From Hyalella azteca (Eukaryota > Arthropoda > Malacostraca > Amphipoda > Hyalellidae), in the NCBI RefSeq assembly GCF_000764305.2, contig NW_025935237.1, positions 186,001 through 250,000 on the forward strand: a DNA stretch of 64,000 nucleotides, read 5' to 3'. A program made the position numbers and the translations under genes. The notes below the pieces were generated by a model. The model was not told the DNA's origin. It made no database searches and saw nothing but the letters and a program-made list of their open reading frames with translations. This document shows, piece by piece, positions 1-12,700 of the stretch (position 1 is the stretch's first letter; each line of letters begins with the position of its first letter).

Positions 1-536
1 CAACACACACTATACATACAAATATTCTCAGCAGAGAAGGGTTTATGCTCTGGAATTGGGGCGCATAAAACTTTTCCGTAAGAATATCATTGATGCACTG
101 AAGGCATCAGGCTCTCATCTTAAAGATAATGCACGGATGAGGATTTGGTAGCATCAGGATAAGCTAAATAAATAAAGAAAATATTAATAAATTGTTATTA
201 ATATTTGTTGTTGCTATCCAGCAAAGCGTCAAATGATTTATAGCTTTCAAGCATTCGCGGAAATAATTACGCTAAATTTATATTCGCGTATGACTATGCG
301 GTAATGAAATTAGTAAATAATCAATATTAAAGTGAACGAGAGAACCATGCAAAAAATATCCGTAAGACATTACATTGTTTAGAAACTGCAAAAAAACATC
401 TGAAATAAATTCTGAAGAATGAATGTAGCGGAATAGATTATGAAGAACTTAGAAACAGATAAATAATTCGTAATAGAGTGAATAGTGAAGCAGTAGTGAG
501 AAGATGATGAGTTAAAGTCGCTAAAAGAGGAGGGGA

Positions 537-713
537 TCAGACGGGCCTGCCGCGCCCTTTAGCCCGGACGTCATGTTTGGCGGGGGCGGCGCTCCCGTTG
601 CTGTTGCCCCCCGCCCCAGGCCCCGGTATTCTGAAGAGCTCAATGTTCAGGAAGACGCAGATCTCCATGCAAACGTTGCGTACGTAGCGGAGCAAGTCAA
701 ATGTCACGTAGAA
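537..713 (-). CDS. CEPT1: CEPT1 exon 9 (C-terminus and stop)
   Basis: Codes the last 58 residues. It starts [15 protein letters not shown] after acceptor TCTCTGTGCAG, continues with the last helix and LFRI, and then a lineage-specific Gly/Ala/Arg-rich tail ending GRGRPV. TGA at 539-537. The tail is GC-rich against AT-rich surroundings. No canonical AATAAA was seen in the 530 bases after the stop. Confidence 0.92.
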   Translation of the reverse strand, partial: FYVTFDLLRYVRNVCMEICVFLNIELFRIPGPGAGGNSNGSAAPAKHDVRAKGRGRPV

Positions 714-3700
714 CTGCACAGAGAAATAAGGGTTATGGAAGAACAACGACTTGCGTGCGTCATGTGATTCATCAAACGGGCCGTGACAGCGAGGCAAAAT
801 ATTTTTAAAGCGTAGTATGGGTAACGCCAAAACCAAATATGAATGAGGCAAAAAAAGTACAATGAATTTTGAGTGTGCAGTGTAATCCATGAGTTATGAT
901 CTGTACGGTGGCAATGTTTAACACCATTCGTCCCTGGATATTTCCTCATTGATATCTCCTTGCAGAAAGATAATCTCCTTCATTGCGATATGTTCATAAA
1001 CATTTCCTTGTTCGCCTTCCATGTTAATGAAGTCACGCTCTTGGTGACGTCAAATAGCGAAGTTATATAAGCTCTGTCGCGAGTGATTAGCTTCAGTCTT
1101 GGGCGAGGACCGCTGTCGGTATACCCATTGCTTCTGTCCTTATCAAACAGGACAATAAACTTATATTAACGTCTGAGTAGAAAACGGCCTAGCGGATATA
1201 GGTACTCTAGAGTCTAGACATATCCGTATTTCAACTGGACGCCGAAGACATCAGTGTTGAAGCTCCAATTTATAAACTTAGATCATTCTATACTGTAAGC
1301 TGAACTTTAGTCGTACATAATACTATATAATTGTTTATGCTGTTCCTCAATATCCTCGGATCTTGCTACAACCGTACCAACCCTCAGGTATTACTTAATT
1401 ACCATTCATATAAGATATGTACAGAAAAGCAACCTCTTACAGATCAACTGATATGTAATCTATGTAATCCTCACAAATACAATCCAGAGGAGCCAGCGCT
1501 CAGGAACGATGAAGTTGAAGATAAAACGATGAAAAACATAGTAATCCGTGTATGGAAAAACGTAATAATCTAAGTATGTAGAAACGTAATAATCTATGTA
1601 TGGAGAAACGTAGTAATATATTGTATGTACGGAGAAACGTTGTAATATATTGTATGTATAGAGAAACGTAGTAATCTATGTATGGAGAAACGCAGTAATC
1701 TATGTATGGGGAACGTAACAATCTGTGTACGGAGAAATTAGACGCCGGCTTATTACATTGCTTGGAGCAGAAATAGTGGAAAAGTGGGTCAGTTTTTCCA
1801 GTATCATCACAAATTAAATTGTAGGCTTGGTCATCTATTTGCTCACAGCTACAGTGGTACCATACAAGGCAGATTTCACATTGCAGCGCCTTATCCTTCA
1901 CCAGAACTCTCCTTGAGCAAATTCCGCATTTGACCGCTCCAGGACCCCTCCCTGCACCACTCCCTCCCTTACCTCCAGCTACAATATCCGCCATCTTCCC
2001 CTCCTCCACTAGCTGCTGTTCACTGACACTTCTCGGGTTCAGAATTACCCTTCAGACAGGCTTAATATAACAAAAATATATTGAAGAACACCGCTGAAGT
2101 CGGAGAATACTTGATGCTCGACTCCAACGGAACACTTGAAAAGCCGCCTCTTTACTGGCCGCCTCTTCACTGGCAAAAGCCGCCTCTTCACTGGCACATA
2201 AATCTATCAAAGTTATGTGAGGAACAGTTGACGCATTCACTATCTCTTCACTGGAGCATAAACCTGTCCAGTTATGCTAGGAAGAGTTGAGCCAACCAAA
2301 GGAATCAGTGGAGTTCAGTCACAGCAGTGACGCTTCGTCAGCACAGCAGTGACGTAAGGGTGACGAGTGTGGGAGTTCCAGCTGCCAAGAGCCAAGTATT
2401 TCCACCCTTGCCTGGCACCAGCACAAACCTACAACACTTGTTTGTCACACTCCTAAACGCTAGCAGAAAAACTGAGCATTATCACTTTAGCAACTGTCAC
2501 TTTAGCAAAACTGATTGAACACTTGTCACAGATCTTAGGGCCGTAGCCCGCTTCTAGGGTGAAGAGGACTCTGTAGGAGATCAGTAAAACGTGGTAAAGG
2601 GAACAGTGAAAATTCCAATCAATCTATGTAATGCTCACAAATACAAGCCAGAGGAGCCAGTGTTCAGGCACGGGGGAGTTGAAGAACTGGTTGAGCAGCA
2701 GCGCTGCGGGGCCGAGCATTGACGAGTCCGTGTAGGCCATCTCGTGCTTAGTCATGTGTGCCACCTGACACATACATGGTAAATGTTAGTATACATGATG
2801 ATGGTAGGCAGTATCATCTTATTAATGTTAGCATCCATGATGATAATAGACGGCATCATCTCACTTGTTTATGAAAATGGAAAGAATGGAAATTTATTTT
2901 TTGTGTGTGGTTAAAATCCGGCCCTTAGCTGTGCTGGTTGTAGAAAAGTCACAATATGTACATTATCACGATTCAGTTCAATCATTGTTTTAATATAATC
3001 ACATAGAGCATAACTCACGAAAAGTCTGATAGGTACGCTGGCGGCTACCAGCCAGGAAGTGAACATGTACAAAAGCTAACTTTTCAAATACCGTAAAATG
3101 GGGTAACTTAGACTCCCGGGGTAACTTTGACCACTTTTCGTTTTTTGAACAAAAACCCCCAAAACTCAAAAACTATTTGACATAGAAAATTTTGTCAATG
3201 GGCATTAAAGGCCTAATACTGAGGCTGCATAACACAATAGAAAGATTTAAAAAGTTTGCATATCTAATAGGTTAAAAAATTAAAAATGTGACCCACGAAA
3301 AAAAGCTATTATTTAAAGCCTGCCAGAGTACCCCCTCCAAATGCAAATGACAAATTTTAGGAAAGTGTCATAGTTTGCAAATGGGGGCGCCGCCCCCAAA
3401 TGGGGGAACTTAGACCACCTAATGTCAGCCCTGACGGGGTAACATAGACGGCTTGGAAGTTAATATAAAATTACCATATATAACATATTTTATGTTCGAC
3501 AATCTATTAATGTTTTTTCTTTATGTTTCAGACTCTACAGAGTCTTATATATGGTAATTTTAACTTAATTTCCAAGCCAGTCAATATTACCCCATCAGGG
3601 CTGCCATTAGGTAGTCATATTTCCCCCATTATGGGGCGGTGCCCCCCATTTGCAAACTATGACACTTTCCTCAAGTTTGTCATTTGCATATGTAACTAGA

Positions 3701-6700
3701 AGAGTTCTACTACAATGCACCAAAACCTGGAGTTATTTGGAGTTATTTTACCAAAAAATATAATTGATTTTACCACCCAGTCTAAGATACCTCAAGAGCT
3801 GGGGTAACAAAGACCATCACTTTTTTTCGAAATTACATAAAAACTATGAGAGGCAAGAGCCAGCAATTTATGGTGAGGGAACCTAGAGTATAGACCTGTA
3901 TTTTGCATGTTTCAATTCAAGTTTAATTTATCTAGTAAAAAAATGGCATCATTAAAAAAAAGTGGTCTAAGTTACCCCATTTTACGGTTTAGTTTCACTA
4001 TAAACCCACTTAAATAGTTTTCTTAATAACATCAAAGATGGCATGACTCACGAAAAGTCTGATAGGAACGCTGGCGGCTACCAGCCAGGAAGTGAACATG
4101 TACAAAAGCTAGCTTTTCGTATATAATTTCACTATAAACCCACTTTAATAGTTTTCTAAATAATATCACAGATGGTATAACTCACGACAAGTCTGTTGGA
4201 GACCCTGGCGGCGACCAGCCCGAAAGTGAACATGTACAAAGGCAAGCTTTTCAAAGATAGTTTCACTATAGACCCACTTAAATAAATAGTTTTCTTAATA
4301 AGATCACAGATGGCATGACTCACGACAAGTCTGTTGGAGACCCTGGCGGCGACCAGGCCGAAAGTGAACATGTAGAGCAGCGGGTTAGATAAGAATATAG
4401 CGTCGCTGCTCTTCCATGCGACCATGAGGGCTGGTACGATGAAGTATAACAGCGGCACCATCGGCGACAACACGCTCGTGCCCTACGTTATAGACACTCA
4501 ATTATACATCAATAAACATTATGTGATACATTAAAAAACATTATATAATACATTTTATATGTAATACATTAATAAACATTATTACATACTCAATAGTCCA
4601 CAGAAACATTAAATAAATAGACCTAACATATTGACAAGCTACGCCCCACGAATGTAAAAAATATTGCAAGTTTTACATCAACGTCATGACGTAAGTTTGA
4701 GCTTTTATATACGGTAATGTTGCATATAATATAAAATAATATAGCATGGAAAGCTAATTTTTAATAAGGAATGCATATTAGGCCCAAGACTATGCGCATA
4801 GAGAAGTAGAAGGTAACGACATGGGTAAAGAATGGAAATGGAGACAAAATATAGTGGTACAGAATGGAAGGTTATAAAAGAAAAAAAACTGGATAATTTA
4901 AAAGTAATAAAAAAGCAAGTAAAATATTACAAACATGGCAACATGCAAGAAGCCAACTCCACAAGCTTGGTATCACATAAAACTTAATGTGAGGAGATTA
5001 ATTGTTAAAGAGTAAACTGATATTAGTGGATTAGAAAGCTAAGGGTAAGATGGACATGCCAAGCAGTCAAATCACCAAACAACAAATAACAGTGAAATAA
5101 AATAACTGACAACAATAACCGTGAAATAAAAAAGTTTTGGAATAAAAATAAGGAAATAACTGCGTATTTGAAAGCTACTGTAGTTGTAGATGCAGATGGT
5201 CGAATGAGACGCACTACAGTTACAGTCATATAAAGGAATCACTACAAACCAAATCAGGAGCCCACAACGTACAGAAATACAATAAATCTTGTGGAAGAAT
5301 AATTGCAGATTATTACAGTACAAATGAAATTAGATAGAAATACTTTGAAAGCTAAAAGTTAAGAGTTATTGAGAATGTCAACAAATGGAATTATACAAGA
5401 ACAGGTCCCAGTATATAAGTTAAACGGTCCATGATAATTACAACAAATGGTATTAGATAAGAACAGGTCCCAGTATATAAGTTAAACGGTCCTTGATAAT
5501 TACAACAAATGGTATTAGGCAAGAACAGGTCCCAGTATATAAGTTAAACGGTCAACACTCGAACAAGAGGTCGCTTACACGGGACGTCGGCCGCCCGCAC
5601 GAGAGAGACAGAGAAGGGAAATGTAAGGGGATCCTACCTGCATAATAACTTAATGTAAGGAACCCTATCTACTTAACTTAACCCCACAACTGAGACCTAC
5701 AGTCAGACACCGCGAGCTCAACGGTGGGGCGCTCAGGAACAATCCCCCTAGGAACGCGAAATCCCATAGGACTTCTGACGCGCACAGACACGCGTTAAAA
5801 GTCCCCCCTGAGGGGTAATAATAATCTAAATTGCGTTAAAGTATTCAATCACAGAAGCAATGCCAGGACCAGGAAGAGCTAATGATGATGTTAGGTGCCG
5901 ACACGATAGGAGATTAATCATCAAAGCTAGGTTGTAGATAAATCGGAAAAGTAACTTTCGACTAGCTGTAAAACGGTAACTGCTCGATAGACGTAATTTA
6001 CACGAGCGTATTTACTGATGTACATGAGTAAATGAAAGCGGAATGTCAAAGCTACACGCCGACTATTCACTACAAAAGGACATAATATACGCGCAAATAC
6101 AAATTTACGCTAGAGGCGTGATATCCACGCGCTTACTAGGCGCTAAACGTCAAATTCACGGTTCAGAAGCAATATTCAGGCCTAAATTGTAGGCTTCACA
6201 GCAATTTTGCGCTTCAGAGGTAATATTGAGGCGTAAATGAAAGAATACTGAAGCGTCCATATTGAGAAAAGGTTTCCTTGCAAGTTACGCTTTGAAGGCA
6301 ATATTCTAGTGCATGTATTGAAGGCTTCACAGCGATTTTACGTCACAAAATACCAAATTTCTCCCTTGCTAACATGAAGCAAAACTGACAGCAAGAGAAG
6401 CGCCTCTGTGTCCAGCTCCCTGTCCAGGCAGCACAGCAAAGCTCAGCTGGTACAGCAGATGGGAAGTTTGGTACAGCAAGCTGGCGCAGCTCAGCAAGTC
6501 CAGCAGCGACACGCCCAGTATGTGCTGGACAAAACGCTTGTTTAAAACGCCGTGCAGCTGGCGAAACTTTTCGTTGAGGTGCGAATAAAACTGACGACGG
6601 TTAATGCATCCGTGGAGCAAAGGTTGAACCTTTTGTCTACTGACGACAAATAGAATAAGAGTACCAGAGTAGTTTCATAGTAAGTAATAGAATGGTTTAC

Positions 6701-9700
6701 AAGTAATATAATGGTTTACTCACGCTTGAGCTATTAAGCTACTTCGCACCAGAAGTCAAAATTAGGTAGGTATCACCGCGCAAGCGCAAGGTCTCAGTTC
6801 TTTGAAAATTTCCTTCTTCACCAGGCCATTAGGCTGGTATATCATTTACCATGCCTTTATGTAGGAATATTATTGACGACTGGTGAAGTATCCGTAGACA
6901 AATGACTATAAATCGACTTGGTGGTACTAGCAAGCATTCATCCACGTAAATTGAAACATTTCCGTGGACGAATTGTTTCACTTTTGAAATGAATACTTCA
7001 GAACGAGAAGACAATGAAATGAAAATCAAAGGAGTACATTATTATAACATACCTATAAATCAACACAAAGTATGTATAAAAGTTGACGTATTACGAAGAG
7101 GTGAAGAAGTTCATGAACATGAAACAGCGAAAAGAACGAATTCGATGCATAGGCCTTGTACAGTTAAGGAAAATATAGTAGCAATGGCTTTTGAGAATAT
7201 ACATAGAATTACAGCGCCTATTCCCATCGCATGCTTCGTAATCCTACAAAACACAAGAAGTATCGAACAAAATCAGCCCCAACAAATCGCATTATTATCA
7301 ACAGTCGTCAAATAAAATTCAAGGACAGGATGTTGAGCAAACTCCACATACATATAAAAAAGAATTTGCAGTACTTGACAATAAACCAGAAATGCAACGA
7401 ATTCTAAAATTGTTTCGACTGAAGTTCATGTCTAAATACATGAAACGCTTTGGTTGATTTTACAGGCAGTCAAGTTATGCATTAGATTTAAATTCGCATT
7501 GAATTTCTATAAAATTTGAAACATCAATAAATTTCCCAAAATGAAAAAAGCGGTCATACATTCTCTTCAACATTAAAGCTGTGAAACAATTCAAATATTG
7601 TATGAAACGGTTCATATTGCATGAAACGATTCAAAGATTGCATGAAACGATTCAAGCTCACATGAAACGATTCAAAGATTGCATGAAACGATTCAAAGAT
7701 TGCATGAAACGATTCTCAGATAGCATGAAGTGATAACGTGCCCCGATAACATTGTAATCACGTGGAGTAACTTGAAGAAGATGAGCGTGAACGTACAGCG
7801 ACAGACGATCCGTTCTTGCCGACTCCTTCACAGAGCACGACGGGAACGTGGCAGTAGAGGAGCTGGGCGACATGCAGGCAACCCGCGGCCAAGTATACGT
7901 CCACTACAGAAAACTGCACTCCCAGCACCTCCAGCAACTGTGGTGAACACTCATCACCCCCAGCACACGACGTCTCATATAAAAAGTTAAGTTCTGAACG
8001 GCTCTGTCCACGGTCACGCTGGTGTTTCGTCTGTAAATCATCCTATGACGAGATTTGAAACTGGGCCTCCTGGACCCAGACTGCGTCTACACGCATCGCA
8101 GGCGCTGAACTCTCAACAAATCCAGCGACCCAACACACAATCAACAATGACCAGAATATTTAAAAAAAAACTGATAAACACCATCATAGTGCGCGCAAAT
8201 GATTTCTAACAGCAACAGCACTGAAGAAACAATACTCAACTATTGATTGGATTATAAACATCAGTATTAAGGTCTATCTCTATTAGAATCCAATTCAATG
8301 CATAAATAAAAGCTATTTCTACACCTACAGATGATAAACCTGTACACCTTCAGCTCGTGATGACCAGCAATGACACAAGCATCACATGTAGAGGATATGG
8401 CACAGGGCGCTGGTTTTCACATTTTCATAGCATTTACACAATTAATGTTATTTGGAATTAAATTCAATCTTCAGTAGACAGGGAACGCAGTTTTAGCGGC
8501 ACAAATTTCAAACCACAACGCAATAGCCTAATATCATCTGGTTACGACATCCTTTGCTTACTACGTTTCCATAACCAGTAGCAAAAAAAAAAAAAATGAC
8601 ACAATAATGACAATAATAAATATTTGTCGAGGCAACATTAAAATCGAAAGTGATACCTACTAAGACTGGTCTGTCGCTGATATGTCTCATCTAAATTTTC
8701 AAGGAACTGAGTTCTGGAGGGATAGTTCCCTCAAATCTGATCCACGAGATGGCGATAAGTTTACTGTTCTGCTCTTCAATAACTTAATACACAACTACAT
8801 AAAAACGCCGCATCACAACGAATATTTTCCATGGGATGTACTTGTCAGAAAATGTTTTATACAAAATTAAAGAATTGAATCACGATGCGTAGGATTTGAC
8901 AGGGTGAAGGAAACTTAATGTGACAAATTCAATAAAATATTGCAAATTGACAACCTCAGTGTGCAATATTAAAATAAAGTCGATAGAAGAAGTACGAACA
9001 GATTATGTATGGGAGAATCGCTAGACATTCTGAAGACGTTTTCAACGCAGCTCGAAGCAAAGAACCTGTCACTAAGCACAGTTTGCTTTACTAGATTTAC
9101 TTCTGTTATATTGATGAGCTTGGTTTTATTATTTTTCTCATTTTATTGATCAGCATGATGAATTCTGTACGCGCTGAGATTCAACACACGTTTGAATGAA
9201 GAGTGTGCAAAAGAAAATAGGGCAGGAGAAAATATAAAAAATTATAAAAAAATCAATCGTCATTCCAAGCTCAAACGGCACATTCGACAGTATATCAAAA
9301 TAAATCAGACCAATTTTAATGAATATTCAGACGAGAAAATTCTCAATACACAACTTAAGCAACAATAGTATAGTTAAACAGACCAGAAACCTTTGCATTA
9401 GAAGTACCGGAGCAATAAAATGCGAAACCGAAAAATCCAGGATTCAAATCACTATGCAAACCAAATTCGTAGATATAGCAGTCAGAAACCGAGCACCATG
9501 CTAAAAAAACAGAGGAGTAGAACAACACTGACAATAACAACAAATTTATCAGCATGCAGATTGATAATTTTGATTTATCACTCGTTAAACACGGAGAAAA
9601 TAATGACGGTGCGACACGGACTGCGAGAGTACAGCGAGTTAGGCGGGCGTTTAGTGGGAGCAGGCAATGCAGAAAATCTGAATGTATGTATTATACATTC

Positions 9701-12700
9701 ATAATATACATGAATATAGGATATGAATGACTTACAGCGACGGTGGATCCATTCCTGCCTGCTCCTCTCTCTATGAAGATCACTTGGAAGTTATTAAACA
9801 GGGCTATGGAACCAGCAATAAAGCCAAAGATTGTAGGCAGACACTGCAGCGTCAGGCCCAGGGCAGGAACCTTGCGTTCGAGCATAGACAAGGTTAAACT
9901 GGCACACAAAAACGTGCTTATAGTTCAGTAACTTGTACCTGGAACTGCAATGCTTTCAAGGGTACCAATGAAAATGATATGTTCCTGAAAATTTTTAAAA
10001 GTTATGGTATCAAGATCGAAAATGAAGGTGGTAATTTAATGTCAAATTTTTGAAGTAGTAGTAGTAGCAAACAAAAAACATACTACGTCTGAAATGAATA
10101 TGACAACATGAACACATTCGACAATATTAATACATAACGCACGTAAATATGATAAGAGCTGCAGGCTGCATTGCTGAGTAGAATAATTAACCTATCATAA
10201 TTGATTATTGAACGGGTTCAAAAAGTGACGCAAGAAACAAAACGAATTGTAAATATTTGTTAAAATATAATATACTCAAGTACGTTTTTACTACTTCGTT
10301 GAGTATGCATTATGGATTTTGCGCATACCTGGAATATCAAGAAAATGAATGAATGCATCACCTTCGTTCACACGTAGTATTATAAAGAACATCAATGATT
10401 AAAAAAATTACCAAGGGGAGCCAGCAAAGAGGTACCTTCAAACACTTGCTGAATACCATAATCATCATGAGGTTATCATAGAAGAAACATTAATTGGTAA
10501 TTCTAACTACCAGTAGAGGCCAAATTACAAGACCGTGATTCTCAGTAATCGTCAATTCAATTTTGAATTTATTTTATGAGAGACAATTTTTAGAAAATAC
10601 CAATCTTCTTACTTCATTCGAAATTAAAGGCAATTTATCATCATCTTACTGCCTTTTAAAGGCACTGAAATTCAAGGCAGTTTATTATCATCTTACTGCC
10701 TTTTAAATGCACTGAAATTTAAGGCAGTTCATTTTACTGTTTTTTTAAAGGCACTGAAATTTAGGGAAGTTTTTCATCATTTTACTGCCTTCAATCATGA
10801 GAGGAGTATGGAGTATGGAGCACTGGAGTATGGAGCCAGCAAGCACTGGAGTATGGGGCACTGGAGTATGGAGCCAGCAAGCACTGGAGTATGGAGCACT
10901 GGAGTATGGAGCCAGCAAGCACTCACCTGATAGCTCCAGAAGGAGGAGCCACATAAGGTGGAGATGAGCAGTATGAGCATGACGCCGAACTGGGCTTCGG
11001 TGACATCCACGCGACCAAACCGCAACTTGCCTGCTCAACCAGACATTTTATAGACGATTTAATGAGTATTGAACCAATTTTATAGGTGCCTAGCCAGACT
11101 AGGAATTGAGGGCATCACATTCGTTGGTATTAGTGAACGATCCATAAACGATTTAAAGAGTATATAACCATTTGTATAGGTACCTACAGCTACATAGACT
11201 AGGGATTGAGGGCATCACATACGTTGTTATTAGTGAACGATTAATAGAGTATTTACCTATTATATAGGTGTCTAACTAGACTAGGAATTGAGGGCATCAC
11301 ATTCGTTGGTATTAGATAATGTTCCACTGATTATTGAACCGCTTTAATAGGTTCCAAGCCAGAATAGAGGTTGAATTCATCCTGTACATCTTCGACTAAA
11401 ACTTGATAAGTTTTAAAGACAAAAAACAAAAACCCTTGATTTTGATACTCAATAAACAGGTATACCTTAAAGCTTGCTGAGAAGTATACGGTACCTCATT
11501 TCTACAAAAGATTCACAGAATTAATAGTTAAGTGCCTCAATAAAGATAAAGTACCTGACACGTAAGTCTGCCAGTGAGCACAGTAGAAGAGCGTCACGGC
11601 CATCATACACTGGCAGAACAGCCAGTATGGTCGCTTGCCTAGTTGTACAGCACAACATACCGACACTGACACAAACACTGCACAGTGAAAAATATATTAG
11701 TTTCAATAAAAATAATTTTCTTGTAGAAATATGAAATGAATGTGATCTACATTTAATTATTGGCAATTTAGTGTGAAATAAAATTTTGGATATTTGAAAT
11801 CTGATAAAATAAAGTAGACACAACTTAATGAAAACAAAATAGGCCAGCCTGTCAACTTATCTGAAAAATAAGGTTGAGGAATGTTGACATAGGAACTGAA
11901 TTGACTACCTACACATATAATTCAAGAGTAACATGTGTGTTACTCCAGCCAGTAACATCAGTTTCATATTAAAAATGAATTAAATCTAATTCCTAATAGT
12001 TAAAATGCAAGGCACTGACGTGTACTGAGGCTATCACATCCGTGGTCAAACAGTTCGCCAAGTGGAGACTGGCTGTTGGTGCGTCTGGCTTGCTTGCCAT
12101 CTATAGCGTCCAGCGACTGGTAAATGAAGAGACCCAGGCAGCATAGAAGACAAGCCCATCGTGGTACCTGCCAAACACAACAACTAAAATTCTCTCTAAA
12201 AAGTTAATTTTGTTCGTATATATATCGAAATCGTCATATGTAGTGTCCAGAAACTGGTAGAAGAAGTACAAACTGAAAAATAGGCTAGCTCACAAAGATA
12301 CCTACCTATATATTTGCCAAACACAACAACTATAATTGTCTCTAGAAGGTTAATTTTGTTCTTTAATAAATCAAAATTTTTATATGTAGAGTCCAGAAAC
12401 TGGCAGAAGAACTCTAAACTGAAAAAATAGGCTAGCTCATCAAGATTTATACCTGCCAAACATCAACAGCTATGGTTGTTGCTGGGGGTTAATTTTGTAC
12501 ATTAATAAATCAAAATTGTTATATGTAGTAACCAGAAACTGGTAGAAGAAATCTAAACTGGAAAAAATAGGCTAGCTCACAAAGATATATACCTACCTGC
12601 CAAACACAACAACTATAATTGTCTCAAAGGTTAATTTTGTTCATATATAGTTATATATATATAGTTATATATATATATATAGTTATATATATATCAAAAT

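Larger units (their letters stand above)
4483..9735 (-). other. CEPT1 intron 6, 5.25 kb, no recognised gene
   Basis: Holds tandem repeats (5375-5552, 6150-6345, 7575-7725) and AT-rich sequence. Open frames at 6369-6620 (minus, GC-rich, Leu-rich) and 6989-7315 (plus, 108 codons) match nothing I know and lack convincing signals; I do not call them genes. Confidence 0.6.

Noticed and set aside
6369..6620. GC-rich, Leu-rich minus-strand frame in CEPT1 intron 6
   Set aside because: No recognisable domain, no convincing splice pair; it does not fit the CEPT1 protein, which is complete without it.
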